A stretch of 51,092 bases of DNA, taken from assembly GCA_001310555.1 (NCBI GenBank), contig BAXO01000034.1:1-51092 (forward strand), in the 5' to 3' direction. Positions 9,416 to 20,158 of this stretch are shown here, in pieces. The stretch comes from Bacillus sp. JCM 19058. GTDB taxonomy: Bacteria > Bacillota > Bacilli > Bacillales_H > Bacillaceae_D. The number at the start of each line of letters is the position of its first letter. Position 1 is the first letter of the stretch. The position numbers and the translations under genes are program-made. The notes under the pieces are model-generated. The model had not been told where the DNA came from, searched no databases, and worked only from the letters and a program-made list of their open reading frames with translations.

Positions 9416-11323
9416 ATGACGATTAATCTGTTAGCCCGCCGAAATTTGAGTGGCAACCTGCAGCGCTACGTTGCTTATTTTTTTCAGCTGCGTGTTTGCT
9501 GTAACCATATTCTTTATTTACGCCCAGTTTATCTTTCACCCTGACGTCGTTTCTGGAGACATTCGGGCGGGAGAAGCTGTAAGACGAGATGATGGCCGCT
9601 CAAATTATTATTGTTTTATTTTCAATGTTTTTTTATTGCTTATTCCAACTCTGCTTTTTTTACAAGTCCGTGCCAAGGAATTCGGGCTCCTGTCCCTTTT
9701 CGGAATGAACAATCAGCAGCTTCGCAAGCTGATTTATTATGAGCAAACGATCATCTCCCTATTAGCCATTGGCTCTGGTTTGCTAATTGGAACCTTATTT
9801 TCAAAGCTATTTTTGATGCTGATGTCGGCCCTTTTACAAAGTGAAGTGCCGATTGCGTTCACCTTTGTACCAAGTGCTTACCTCTTTACGATTGTGCTTT
9901 TTTTCGTCCTGTTTCAGGCGTTGACTTTTCTATCTTTCATCAAGCTGAAAAACTTAGAAGTGATCGAATTACTAAAAAGTACAAAACATCCGAAATCGTT
10001 GCCAAAGACAGCGAGCTGGCTTGCTATTTTATCATTGCTTTTCGTAGCCATCGGCTACTTTTTAGCTGCGACAGCTTCAATGGAAATGGCGCCATTGCTC
10101 GTCTTACCTATCCTGTTTTTCGTAGTCACCGGGTCTTATTTTTTCTTTACCCAAGGAACGACTGTACTGTACAAAGGGCTCTATCGTAATAAGGTGAAGC
10201 TTTTCTCCGGAACAACATTGATCACCCGAACAAATATATTGTTTCGACTCAAGACTACGCCCGTATGCTGTTTTTGGCATCAACGATAACAGCCGTCGTT
10301 TTGACTGCTTCAGGTACCGTTTTTTTGCTGTTCGATTCCATTTTGAAAAACGCGCTTGCGCAATCCCCGCAAGCCATTGGCTGGATTGAAGAAGATGCCA
10401 CCGTCTATTCCATCCTTCATCCTGAACGGGTCGAGCAGCTAATACAGCAGCACGGTACAGAGGTCGAATACCAGTTTAATATGACGCTCCTTCCTGTTAT
10501 TGAAAACGAATATGAGTATGCCGTCATGGCAGAACGCGACTTTAACCAATTGGCCAGCCAACAGGGCCACGAAACTATTACTTTATCTGAACACGAACTG
10601 TTCGCCATCTCACCATTTTTTTCAAAATGGGCTGAGCGACGACATTAGCATTCATTCGATACACGAGCTCACCCTGGCCGGAGAGTCAGAACAATTCAAG
10701 GTTATCAATAAATTAGAAACCGCGGTCATCCCGGCAATGCTCAACATCGATAATCTATGTGATCAATGACGGCCAGTTCGACAGCGCATCGACACAAATA
10801 GAGGACCATGAAAAGCTCCGAGCAATTGGCTTTGAGTTAGGCGATTGGAAAAATGAAACGGCTCTCTCAGAAAAAAATTCACTCCGAAGCGAACGCAGAG
10901 CCTTATCTGATTCAAACGAGGCCTCTCGATTACCAGTTATTTATGCAAAGCTATTTACTAACAATGGCTATCGGCCTGTTTGTCTCTCTTTTGTTTTTCA
11001 TCGTCCAAGGCAGTATGCTCTATTTAAAGCTATTTACCGAGCTAGCCGATACGCGTCAGCAGCTGTTATCGCTGCAACGACTTGGCCTCACACAACGTGA
11101 AATTACAAAGCTCCTAACACATCAAGTAAAATTTCTCTTCTTCGTCCCAGCTATAGTCGGGGCTGTTCATGCAAGCTTCTCTTATATGATGCTTAGCAGC
11201 ATGCTGGAATTCAATTTGTTCAACAGCGGCTTGCTCGTCATTACGATCTATTTCGCCTTGCAACTCGCTTATTATTTGATTACGCGCTTCTTTTACGTAC
11301 GAGCAGCATTAAAAACACCGTAA
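9416..11323 (+). CDS. BceB-type permease 3, with full extracellular domain
   Basis: Third FtsX/BceB permease in tandem. ATG 9416 follows AAAGAGGA with the same spacing as permease 2. Conserved blocks include LARRNLSGNLQRY, EFGLLSLFGM, SYFFFTQGT and KLFTELADTRQQL. The extracellular domain (about 10330-10930) is as long as in permease 2 but much more diverged than the membrane segments, which fits divergence in ligand recognition. Frame breaks lie near 9480 (T7), 9590, 10255, 10615-10640 (T6), 10755 and 10865 (A6). Rebuilt length is about 636 residues. A terminator hairpin closes the locus 17 bp downstream. Confidence 0.87.
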
Positions 11324-11339
11324 GATTGAAAAGAACGAA

Positions 11340-11375
11340 AAGCCGAGTAAAGCTTAGTCAAGCTTTACTCGGCTT
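11340..11375 (+). terminator. Terminator hairpin of the Bce-type locus
   Basis: AAGCCGAGTAAAGCTT (11340-11355) and AAGCTTTACTCGGCTT (11360-11375) form a perfect 16-bp stem with a 4-nt loop. The U tract after it is poor, but the A-rich sequence before it would suit termination from the opposite strand too. Confidence 0.75.
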
Positions 11376-11432
11376 AATTGATGATTCCTTTGTCAGCAGC
11401 AAGTCGGGACTCAACGTAAGAGCTGCAGCTTT

Positions 11433-11693
11433 CGATAGATCAGCTCAATCCGACGAGAGAGCCGCGGATTCCGACGGGAGAGCACCGGAATTCGACGGGA
11501 GAGCAACTCGTTTCGACGGTTCAGCTCAATTTGACGGGAGAGCTTCGGATTCCGACGGGAGAGCAACTCGTTTCGACGGGAGAACCGCGGATTCCGACGG
11601 GAGAGCCGCGCGTTTCGACGGTTCAGCTCAATTCGACGGGAGAGCACCGGATTCCGACGGGTGAGCAGCAGGTTCCGTCGGTTCAGCTCAATC
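11433..11693. repeat. Tandem array of 18- and 21-bp units (core CGACGGGAGAGC)
   Basis: Unit starts are at 11433, 11451, 11472, 11493, 11514, 11532, 11553, 11574, 11595, 11616, 11634, 11655 and 11676. Every unit carrying the variant core (ending TTCAGC or a close form and followed by TCAAT) is 18 bp. Every unit of the CGACGGGAGAGC type is 21 bp. The order is 18, 3x21, 18, 4x21, 18, 2x21, 18. Because all lengths are multiples of three, one frame stays open on each strand. A start codon with a ribosome site is missing and the plus-strand frame would begin before the terminator, so I do not call a protein. It lies between the Bce terminator and the phosphatase gene; its function is unknown. Confidence 0.9.
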
Positions 11694-11793
11694 CGGAGGG
11701 CGGTCGTTTTAGCGATAGCGCGTTTCGTTCCTGCCGTCTTCAGAGCAACGTGGTAAAATAGAACAATATCACTTTTATGAGAGTTGGTTTAGG

Positions 11794-12414
11794 ATGCAGA
11801 CAACTACGGTTTTTATCGTACGACATGGACAAACGGAATGGAACCTTCTTGGCAAAATGCAAGGGCATCAAGACTCCTCACTTACGCTTAACGGGGAAAG
11901 GCAGGGAGATTTACTTGGAAAAGTATTAGCGACGGTGCCACTAGCAGCTATCTACTCAAGTACAAGCAGAAGGGCCCTCCACACAGCTGAGTTAATTGCT
12001 GGCGAACGTAAGATTCCGCTTATTCAAACTGAGGATTTGCAAGAGATTCATTTAGGAGCGTGGGAAGGCAAGACAAAAGAAGAAGTGCAGTTAGCCGATC
12101 CGGAGCAATATCATTATTTTTGGAACTCCCCTGCTGACTTTCAAGCAGCAGGAAGCGAAACATTTGCTTCCGCAGAGAACCGCGCAAAACGAGCGCTTGA
12201 AAGGGTTATATCAGCTCATCATGGCGAAGCTGTCTTACTCGTTACGCATTCGGTTATCGTCAAATTGCTGATGGCATATTTTGAGCAGCGGCCATTACAG
12301 GAGCTTTGGCTCGACCCTTATATACATCCTGGCAGTTTGTGCAAAATAGACGTTTCAGCTGACGGTCGCAGCGAGATTTTACTACACGCGGATATTAATC
12401 ATTTGTCGGAATGA
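11794..12414 (+). CDS. Histidine phosphatase family protein (phosphoglycerate mutase-like, PhoE/CobC type)
   Basis: Cytoplasmic phosphatase of the histidine phosphatase superfamily, 206 residues, frame intact. The catalytic His is in FIVRHGQTEWN (residues 7-17), the phosphate pocket includes the Arg of SSTSRRALHTAE, the acid Glu is in LGAWEGK and the second His is in LLVTHSV. The length and the EIHLGAWEG segment fit broad-specificity phosphatases rather than glycolytic phosphoglycerate mutase. The substrate cannot be read from the sequence. The start at 11794 has only a weak ribosome site (tttagg). Confidence 0.85.
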   Translation: MQTTTVFIVRHGQTEWNLLGKMQGHQDSSLTLNGERQGDLLGKVLATVPLAAIYSSTSRRALHTAELIAGERKIPLIQTEDLQEIHLGAWEGKTKEEVQLADPEQYHYFWNSPADFQAAGSETFASAENRAKRALERVISAHHGEAVLLVTHSVIVKLLMAYFEQRPLQELWLDPYIHPGSLCKIDVSADGRSEILLHADINHLSE

Positions 12415-12722
12415 GCGGCAGTTTTCGAATGAACTAGCTATGAGTCCTTACTCACCTTCTGTATCAGCAAAAAAGCTGCCTTTTTACTAACCGTGTAAAT
12501 AGTACGTTCCCCTTTGTTAACCAATTTATTAACTGGGAAATGCAGAGATTTCATCCTCTAATTTGTGAATGATTTTATCAGGACTAATGTTATTCGATAG
12601 CTATGAGAACCGTGTCATTATTCCAGTTCTTTTTATAGGTACTAGCTATTTTTCAAATTGATTATTTGAACAGTGCTTTATGCGTTCAGCAGCTGCATTG
12701 GACGACGCTTCATCCCACACAC
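12415..12722. other. Intergenic region between phosphatase and T-box promoter
   Basis: No gene is seen. GGCAG at 12417 can pair with CTGCC just before a T5 run at about 12482, with a long loop; this may be the terminator of the phosphatase gene, at low confidence. The rest is A/T-rich without recognisable signals. Confidence 0.4.
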
Positions 12723-12751
12723 TTGACATCTGAATGAAACTCATTTATTCT
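12723..12751 (+). promoter_or_regulatory. Sigma-A promoter of the ileS T-box leader
   Basis: A perfect -35 TTGACA (12723-12728), a 17-bp spacer and TATTCT (12746-12751, four of six consensus bases) lie just upstream of the T-box leader. Transcription would begin near 12758. Confidence 0.7.
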
Positions 12752-12774
12752 AGTTAATAATTTATCGAAATTCA

Positions 12775-13042
12775 TTGACGAGAAAGAGTAGGTACGTCCC
12801 CCTGATCCTCAGAGAGTTGGCGTTTTGCTGCAAGCCAATGTTCAGCGCGTATTGAAAATCCCCTCCGAGAAGCAAAGCTGAAGAATAAACTAAGCTTTGA
12901 CGGATTTCCGCCGTTACGAGGAACGCGTATGTTAGTACGTTGTATGAGAGCTGCAATAGAATCGTCTATTCGATTTATCTTGCGGAAGCTGGGTGGTAAC
13001 ACGGGTACAAACTCGTCCCTATTCATAGGGATGAGTTTTTTT
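12775..13042 (+). ncRNA. T-box riboswitch (isoleucine) upstream of ileS
   Basis: The leader shows the conserved stem I parts: AGTA near 12787, AGAGAGTTGGC and a matching GCCAATG, and GAAAATC followed by CCCTCCGAG. It also has the T-box sequence AAGCTGGGTGGTAACACGGG (12986-13005), which binds the 3' end of uncharged tRNA. The triplet ATC at 12858-12860 sits where the specifier is expected and would read tRNA-Ile, matching the gene downstream. Uncharged tRNA-Ile would favour the antiterminator and switch the gene on. The exact specifier position is inferred by eye. Confidence 0.9.
13011..13042 (+). terminator. T-box-controlled intrinsic terminator
   Basis: ACTCGTCCCTA and TAGGGATGAGT form an 11-bp stem with a 4-nt loop, followed by seven T residues. 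The T-box sequence just upstream can compete for pairing with the stem's 5' side. Confidence 0.88.
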
Positions 13043-13224
13043 ATTTTTGCTTCAGGAGCTTGCCCATCACCTAAGACCTGCTGAAGAGTTTTTCTTTCCG
13101 TCCGAGTCGCTGAAGATCTGCTTAGGCGAGAAATCATTGCGGGGTCATTGGGAGAACCTGCTCTACCTGAGCTTCCGTCTAAGGGTTCCCCCCTTCACTA
13201 TTAAAGGTAAAAAGGAGTGAAAAA

Positions 13225-16200
13225 ATGAGGTCAGTTAATGTCAATGAGCAAGCTGCTGAAAGAGAACACAGAGTCACGGAGCGATGGGTGAAGGACGATA
13301 TTTTTCGGCAATCGATTACGAATCGAGCGAGTGCGCAGTCATTCGTTTTTTTACGAAGGGCCACCGACAGCAAATGGCCTTCCCCATGCCGGCCACGTCC
13401 TTGGGCGTGTCATTAAGGATTTCGTCGCACGGTACAAAACGATGTGCGGTTATCAGGTTCATCGTAAGGGAGGGTGGGATACACACGGCCTTCCGGTTGA
13501 GCTCGGAGTGGAGAAACAGCTTGGAATTTCCGGCAAAAAAGAAATTGAAGACTACGGGGTCGAAAATTTTATTATAAAATGCAAGGAAAGTGTTTTTGAA
13601 TACGAGAGGCAGTGGCGTACTTTTACAGAATCGATCGGCTATTGGCTTGATATGGAGAACCCATACGTCACTTTAGATAATAGCTACATTGAAAGCGTCT
13701 GGCACATTTTAGCGTCGATTCATAAAAAAGGACTTCTCTATCAAGGATATCGGGTCACGCCTTATTGTCCGAGCTGCCAAACCTCTTTAAGCTCACACGA
13801 AGTGGCTCAGGGCTATAAGCAAGTCAAAGATTTATCGGTGACTGCTAAGTTTCCAGTAAAAGGTAACAGCAACGAATATTTTCTTGGCTGGACAACGACT
13901 CCTTGGACATTGCCTGCCAATGTTGCTCTGGCAGTCAACCCAGAGCTCACTTACGTCAAAGTCAAGCAAAAAAAACGAAATATTTATTCTTGCTGAAAGT
14001 CGTTTAGAATATGCGATGAGCGATGAATTTGAAGTAATAAGCAAGCATAAAGGAGAGGAATTTGTCGGTCTATCCTATTTGCCACCCTTTTCATTCGTTC
14101 CAGTTGAAAAAGGGCATGAAGTCTTGGCTGCAGATTTCGTTGCAAGTGACAGCGGCACTGGAATTGTTCATATAGCTCCTGCTTACGGCGAGGATGATTA
14201 TCATGTGGCTCAGGAAAATGGGCTTGACTTCATCCGTGTTGTCGACGCATCCGGCTGCTACATGAAGGAGGTTGTGCCATTGGCCGGGCGTTTTGTTAAG
14301 GATTGCGATGTGGATATTATAAAAATGCTCGCTGCTAGTGATCGATTATTTGCTAAGGAGAAATATGAGCATAGCTATCCCCATTGCTGGCGCTGCGATT
14401 CCCCTTTGCTCTATTACGCGATGGAAGGCTGGTTTATCCGAACGACAGCAATTAAGGAGCAGTTGATTCAAAACAATGAAGCGATCGAATGGCATCCCGA
14501 GCATATGAAGCATGGGCGGTTTGGGAACTTTCTGGACAATATCGTTGACTGGAACATTGGTCGTAACCGATACTGGGGGACTCCACTTAACATTTGGATT
14601 TGTGAATCCTGTCAAAGACAATACGCGCCTGACAGCATTGCTGATTTACGGGCGCGGGCTCATCAAGATCCTGGCGAATCGATTGAGCTACATAAGCCGT
14701 ATGTCGATTCGATTACGCTAGCCTGTCCGTCATGCGAAGGGAAAATGAGCCGAACGGAGGAAGTCATCGATGTGTGGTTCGACAGTGGTTCAATGCCTTT
14801 CGCGCAATATCATTATCCTTTTGAGCATCACGAACAGTTTGATCAGCAATTTCCGGCAGACTTTATTGCTGAAGGTGTCGATCAAACGCGCGGTTGGTTT
14901 TACAGCCTGCTAGCTGTCTCCTCTCTTTTCACTGGGCAAGTGCCGTTTAAACGAGCTTTGTCACTCGGACATATTCTCGATGAGGATGGGCGGAAAATGT
15001 CTAAGAGCAAAGGAAATGTTATTGATCCGCTTGAGCTTATGCAAGAATTCGGAGCCGATGCATTGAGATGGGCACTGCTTTCAGACAGTGCACCGTGGAG
15101 CAATAAACGCTTTTCAAAAAAAGGTCGTCGCTCAAGCAAAGTCAAAAATGATCGATACACTGGTCAATGTCCATTCATTCTTTACTCTCTATGCAACGAT
15201 TGACGATTTCGATCCGACTGTGCAACACAAAGCCGAGAAGACGTTACTTGACCAATGGATTGAATCGCGCATAAATACGGTCATTCAGTCCGTTGAACAA
15301 ACTATTGAACGATATGAATTCACTGCAGCTGCGCGCTCACTCGCGGAATTCATGGATGATTTAAGCAACTGGTACATTCGCCGTTCACGAGAACGCTTCT
15401 GGAGTGAGGGGAACTCAGACGACAAGCAGGCCGCTTTTATGACGCTATATGAAGTTTTAATTAAGCTGAGCCAACTGCTCGCCCCATTTATACCGTTCAT
15501 CGCTGATGATGTGTACAGCAATTTGACGGGCAAAAGCGTGCACTTGTCAGATTTCCCGAAAAGCAATCCTGCTCGTCTTAATCGAAAGCTGGAGCAAGAA
15601 ATGAAGCTGTCCGCCAGATCGTTGAACTGACTCGCTCGATTCGTAATTCGAGTCGTCTTAAAACGAAGCAGCCATTATCGAAGCTGCTTATCCTTTCCAA
15701 TGAAGGTCAAGAACTGGATTTTCTCCAAAAATATGCGTCCGTAATCCAGGAAGAAACGAACGTTAAACAGCTGTTGCTCGATGGCGGGAGCGAAGAAGTT
15801 ATCCATTATCAACTGAAATTGAACTTAGCTAAAGCTGGGCCGAAGCTTGGCAAGCATACAGGCTTCCTCCAGCAATACGTGCAACAATTCTCGCCCGCCT
15901 CAGCGAAAAAAGTTATCAATGACGGAGTGGTTGACATCGAGCTGCCGACCGGAAATTCTGTTCAGATTGAACTCGACGATCTCCTCATCGAAAAGAAAAC
16001 AGAAACACACTGGGCATTGGCAGCCAGCACTGAATTTTCTGTCGCTCTCCATACAGAGATCACAGCTGAGCTGAAGAGGGAAGGCTTGGCTCGTGAGCTC
16101 ATCCGCGCTGTCCAAGACTATCGTAAACAGCTCGACTTGCCAATTGAGCAACGTATTAAGCTTACTTTGGCGGTTAATGACGAATTGAAAGCAGTCATCC

Positions 16201-16325
16201 ACGAATATGATGAACTTTTGCGAGCGAATTTACTCGTTGCTTCAATCGATTTGGGGAACTGTGAACAGACAAATTACGTAAGTATTGAAGGTCAACAAAT
16301 TGGCATCGTAATCGAGGGTGAATAA
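13225..16325 (+). CDS. ileS: Isoleucyl-tRNA synthetase, type 2 (long, eukaryote-like form)
   Basis: Charges tRNA-Ile with isoleucine. The start is ATG 13225, 8 nt after AAAAGGAGTG. In order: the HIGH-type motif as HAGH in [12 protein letters not shown], the CP1 editing-domain motif WTTTPWTLP, zinc-like CxxC pairs (CPSC, CWRC, CESC, CPSC), the signature KMSKS, an anticodon-binding domain and a long C-terminal extension. Rebuilt length is about 1033 residues, like type-2 IleRS and unlike the roughly 920-residue type 1 of B. subtilis. Type-2 enzymes are known to resist mupirocin. The motif keeps the HxGH order rather than the swapped GxHH of hyper-resistant forms. Frame breaks are near 13350 (T7), 13970 (A8), 15120 (A8) and 15605. 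A second ileS may exist elsewhere. Confidence 0.92.
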
Positions 16326-16526
16326 ATAACAAACCTGAAAATCCTATCAACATTTTTGAATCGCTTCTCATCTTCCTGCCTTCTAGCTGGAATTTAGTAT
16401 TGCGCTAGCTGGGAGGCTAGGGGTTTTGTTCTAAGAAGGAATTTTTGTCAGCTGGTGAGCTAGCATGCCTCAGCTGGATCGTTCTTATTTGTGCAAGTGA
16501 GGAGTTTGTGCGATAACGGTTAAGGT

Positions 16527-16756
16527 TTATTCTTCTCGTTTTTTTTCCTTAACAGCTACTGATTGAAGAACCTTTGCCACTAATCCCCCCACAATTCCAC
16601 TTCCTATAAAGACGGTTAAATAAAAGGAAAAACTAGATTCAAAGCCACCGGATCGTATGCTGCCAATCGTCACACCAAGCATGAGGCGCAACCGATAGCC
16701 AGCCCTTGTACCCAATAGCGAGTGTACCACGCACTACCCGTTTTACGGCTATCCAT
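16527..16756 (-). CDS. Small hypothetical membrane protein
   Basis: I do not recognise this protein. Starting at ATG 16756 after a strong GAGAGGAGG, it begins MDSRKTGSAWYTRYWVQG. It changes frame near 16690 and continues with a hydrophobic segment (FYLTVFIGSGIVGGLVAKVL) and a charged tail (KEKKREE). Rebuilt length is about 76 residues with one or two membrane helices. It stands alone on the minus strand after ileS. The ribosome site supports a real gene. Confidence 0.6.
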
Positions 16757-16985
16757 GAAACAAACGCCTCCTCTCTTATATGTATTCGAGAACTCATTCA
16801 ACTCTCACCTATCGATCGTTAGAGTATGTCAACCAGCTTCACTTTAAAACGAGTGGGAATATTACTTCCCCCACTCGTTTTAGTCTAACAATTGTTTAGT
16901 TGTCGTTACGTTCTATTCACCGTAGAGTCTTGTCACCGTTTGTCAATAAGGCCGAACGAGCCATTTCAAAACGAAAGCCCTCTCT

Positions 16986-18764
16986 CTATGACTCTGTCAA
17001 TCTCATAAACTCGTCGACATCGGCAAGGACGACATCGATCGCCTCCTGCCAAAATTGTGAATTCGTTAAATCGACCTGTAAATGCTTCTGGGCCAAGTCT
17101 TCTACGGTCATGCTAGCCGTATCCTTGAGCAAGGCAATATAATCATCTTCAAACGAGGAGCCTGCTTCGAGTGCGCGCTTGTAAATTCCTTGGCTAAATA
17201 AAAACCCAAAGGTGTACGGGAAGTTATAGAAAGGCACTCCGGTAATGTGAAAATGGAGCTTTGATGCCCAGAAAATTGGCGAGTATTCGGCAAGTTGGTT
17301 TCCGTAAGCCTCGCGCTGAGCTTCCACCATGAGCCCGTTTAGTTCACTAGCTGAAAGTAAGCGCTCCTTGCGCGCTTCATAAAAGCGGGTTTCAAACAGA
17401 AAGCGCGCATGAATGTTCATGAAAAAGGCCACTGCACGAGAGATTTTATTTTCGAGCAAACTTAGCTTCATTTCCTTTGATTCGGCTTCCTTGACTAACG
17501 CATCAGCTACGATGGCTTCTGCAAATGTTGAAGCCGTTTCGGCCACGTTCATTGCATAGCGCTGAGCGAGCGTATTCTCTTCTTTTAGGCAATACCCATG
17601 ATAGGCATGGCCGATCTCATGAGCCAATGTCGCCACATTTGACATCGACCCGTCATAGGTCATGAAAATCCTCGATTGCTTAGCCAATGGAAAACTCGTA
17701 CAAAAGCCACCTGGCCGCTTGCCAGACCGATCCTCAGCTTCGACCCAACCGTCGCGAAACGCCCCTTCAGTAAACGTGGCTAGCTTCGGGCTAAAGTTTG
17801 TGAAATGACGAATAATCATTTCGCAAGCGTCATCATAGCCGATTGTAGCCTTTTCCTTAGTTGGGAGCGGCGCATCGACATCGTGGATTGACAATCGATC
17901 AAGCCAAGCAACTCTGCCTTTTTTGCCATAAATTCATAAAATTTCGGCTTGTTTTTTGTAATCGTGTCCCACATCGCATCGAGCGTTTCTTTTTTCATTC
18001 GATTGATGGCAAGAGGTTCCTTTAGTACATCTTCCCAGCCCCGTGCCTGATATAAGTTTAAGCGAAAACCGGCTAAATGATTCAAGGTAGAAGCATAAAG
18101 CTCGGATTCCTTCTGCCAGGCCTCCTCAGAAGCTTGGAATGCTCGTTGTCGGACAGAACGACTGGCATGACTGAGTCGGTTATGTAACTGACCTGCCGAC
18201 AGGAGCTTTTTCTCACCATTGTCTTCAAACGGAATTTTCATTCGACCGACAGCCTGGTTATAAGTATTGCCCCACGCATGGTAACCGTCAATAGCTAATT
18301 GTCCGGCCAATTTTTCCTCGGTCGGCGAGAGCTTTTCCTTTGCCATTTGTCGCTTTTCCCCCAAATGAAAGGCGACTTCCTCGAGAACAGGCTGCTCAAT
18401 AAAGACAGACCAATCTTCTTCCGTTAACGCTAATAGCCCCTGTTCAAAGATTGTCCAAAGGTTTTGCAGCGCCGTGTTTTGGGCAGACACTTTCCCGCCC
18501 CATTGAATCGCCTTCGTATCGTTCACATTTTGAGCGGTCAAACAACTGACAAAGGCTGAACCGTGCCGTACTCGCTGCATAAGAGACTGAAGCAGCTTCA
18601 GCTGTTCCTTCGCCTTGTCGGGAGTGAACTCTGTTGAGACAATTTCCGTCTCAGCCTGTTGCAATAGCTGTTCATTTTTTTTCCATAAATGCTTGAAATT
18701 GGCTTGACTCACTACCTCCTTTAAAAAACACTTCTAGATCCCACGTTTGCGGATAAGCCATCAT
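16986..18764 (-). CDS. pepF: Oligoendopeptidase F-like zinc metallopeptidase (M3 family)
   Basis: Cytoplasmic zinc peptidase that degrades short peptides. The zinc motif HExxH appears in LAHEIGHAYHG. The downstream Glu ligand region is NVAETASTFAEA, and M3 family substrate residues include HITGVPFYNFPYTFG near the C terminus. The best start is ATG 18764 (MMAYPQTWDLEVFF), after AAAGGGGGA. Frame breaks lie at about 18680 (A8) and 17890. Rebuilt length is about 592 residues, as for PepF/M3-type oligopeptidases. It is preceded by the chromate transporter genes on the same strand but is probably separate from them. Confidence 0.9.
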
Positions 18765-18837
18765 GATATCCCCCTTTATATTTCGCTTTCCGTAATAATA
18801 GTGTATCAAAAACAACCGGTAGTGGCACGCCTTTTTC

Positions 18838-19370
18838 TCAGCCAAGGAATATTGCTCCATAAAGCATCGCGCCTACGATGACTAAGGCTGGATGAACCTT
18901 CAATTTTTCAAGGAGCAATAGGCTCACTGCTGTTAATCCTAACGTTTGCCACACCCCTGCCGAAAACCACGAGCTTTCAAAAAAAATTCGTAAGCAAGCA
19001 TTCCAAGTAATATCGCGATCGTTGGGCGAATGAAGACCGTCATTCGCTTGACCTTAGGAGAATTCCTAAATTTATACAGTAATCGAAGCAGAAGGATCAT
19101 GGCGATTAACGACGGAGCGACCGTTGCGAGCAAGGCAATCGTCGCTCCCATTAGTCCACCGACCTCATAGCCAATATACCCAGCCATTTTAGTAGCGATA
19201 GGCCAGGTAGAGCATTGCCAATCGCCAGCAATTCAGCGAATTCCGAATTTGTAAACCATCCGAATCGTTCGACAACCTCCGTTTGAATCAATGGGATGGA
19301 CGCAGGTCCGCCTCCGTATCCAACTATGCCTGGAATAAAAAAAAGCAATAAAGATTTGCCAATAAAGCAC
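18838..19370 (-). CDS. chrA: Chromate transporter, half-size CHR protein (second of pair)
   Basis: Membrane protein with one CHR domain (about 177 residues), showing GIVGYGGGPASIPLIQ and MAGYIGYEVGG. Short CHR proteins usually act as pairs of opposite topology that export chromate. I chose GTG 19370 (LYWQIFIAFF) by similarity to its partner and because GGAGGG lies upstream. Frame breaks occur near 19340 (T8), 19200 and 18980 (T8). It follows its partner by 12 bp, so they form one operon. The protein would end in KVHPALVIVGAMLYGAIFLG at 18838. Confidence 0.85.
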
Positions 19371-19382
19371 CCCGACTCCCTC

Positions 19383-19959
19383 CTAAGATGATATTTCCGC
19401 TTTTTTATCTGACTGCTGTTTATCTTTTTTTAACAAAGCAATCAGCAACAACGCACCGACAATGAGCGATGGATGCACGCCGACCAAACCATAAAGGACG
19501 AAACTAACGATGCTTAATACGATAGTCATTGTCCATGTAAGCCCGCTGGCAGACTGCTTCAAAAATGTATAGGTAAGAACAATGAGCATCACACCGACTA
19601 CGGGAGCGACTGCCTGTGTCATCCCGGCAACAACCCGCGACTCTCGAAAAGAAGAAAGAACTCCAATCAATCCAATCATTAATATTACTGTCGGCAGTAC
19701 CGTTGCCAGTACACCGTTTATCATTCCAATCCAACCCCCGACCTGATATCCGATATAACCAGCCATTTTTGTATTAATTGGTCCAGGCAGCGAGTTTCCT
19801 AACGCCAGAACATCTCCGAACTCCTCATCGTTCATCCATTTAAAGCGCCCGACTACCTCATTATGCACAAGCGGGATAGCTGAAGGCCCTCCCCCATAGC
19901 CGAGAATTCCTGAACGGAAAAAAAGCAATAAAAAGATCCCTCTGCAGCTTCCAGTCCAT
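19383..19959 (-). CDS. chrA: Chromate transporter, half-size CHR protein (first of pair)
   Basis: Membrane protein with one CHR domain (about 192 residues): GILGYGGGPSAIPLVHNEVV, LPGPINTKMAGYIGYQVGG and a hydrophobic C-terminal half. I place the start at ATG 19959 (MDWKLQRDLFIAFF), after GGGAG, with a frame break in the T7 run near 19920. The arrangement (two short CHR genes next to an Lrp/AsnC gene) matches the known B. subtilis ywrB-ywrA and ywrC (chrS) genes, where ChrS represses chromate export. Confidence 0.87.
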
Positions 19960-20008
19960 AAGGATACTCCCTTTCTATTTGTTTTCAAAATCTGATAATA
20001 TTACCACA

Positions 20009-20023
20009 TTGATTATAAATCAA
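20009..20023. promoter_or_regulatory. Candidate ChrS/Lrp-type operator
   Basis: TTGAT-TATAA-ATCAA is a perfect 5-bp inverted repeat in the divergent region between the chromate transporter pair and the Lrp-type regulator. Lrp-family proteins often bind A/T-rich palindromes of about this size. The assignment rests on position only. Confidence 0.4.
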
Positions 20024-20158
20024 TTCATTTTAATTTACAAAAGGAACTATTTAAGCAAAAATAGTTTCATATAGTTTATGCTCATCGTTGGAATTTTTGC
20101 ATAAAAAAAAGGAGTCGTTTAAAATAATCATCAATGAGGGGAAAAGTGGGAGGTTTAA

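Noticed and set aside
11326..11664. 112-residue plus-strand reading frame through the repeat array
   Set aside because: It would start before the terminator hairpin of the upstream locus, has no ribosome site, and its sequence is only the translation of the repeat. The minus strand is open as well, as expected from units that are multiples of three.
11433..11693. CRISPR array
   Set aside because: Units are contiguous and imperfect with no unique spacers of 30 bp or more, and no cas genes are near.
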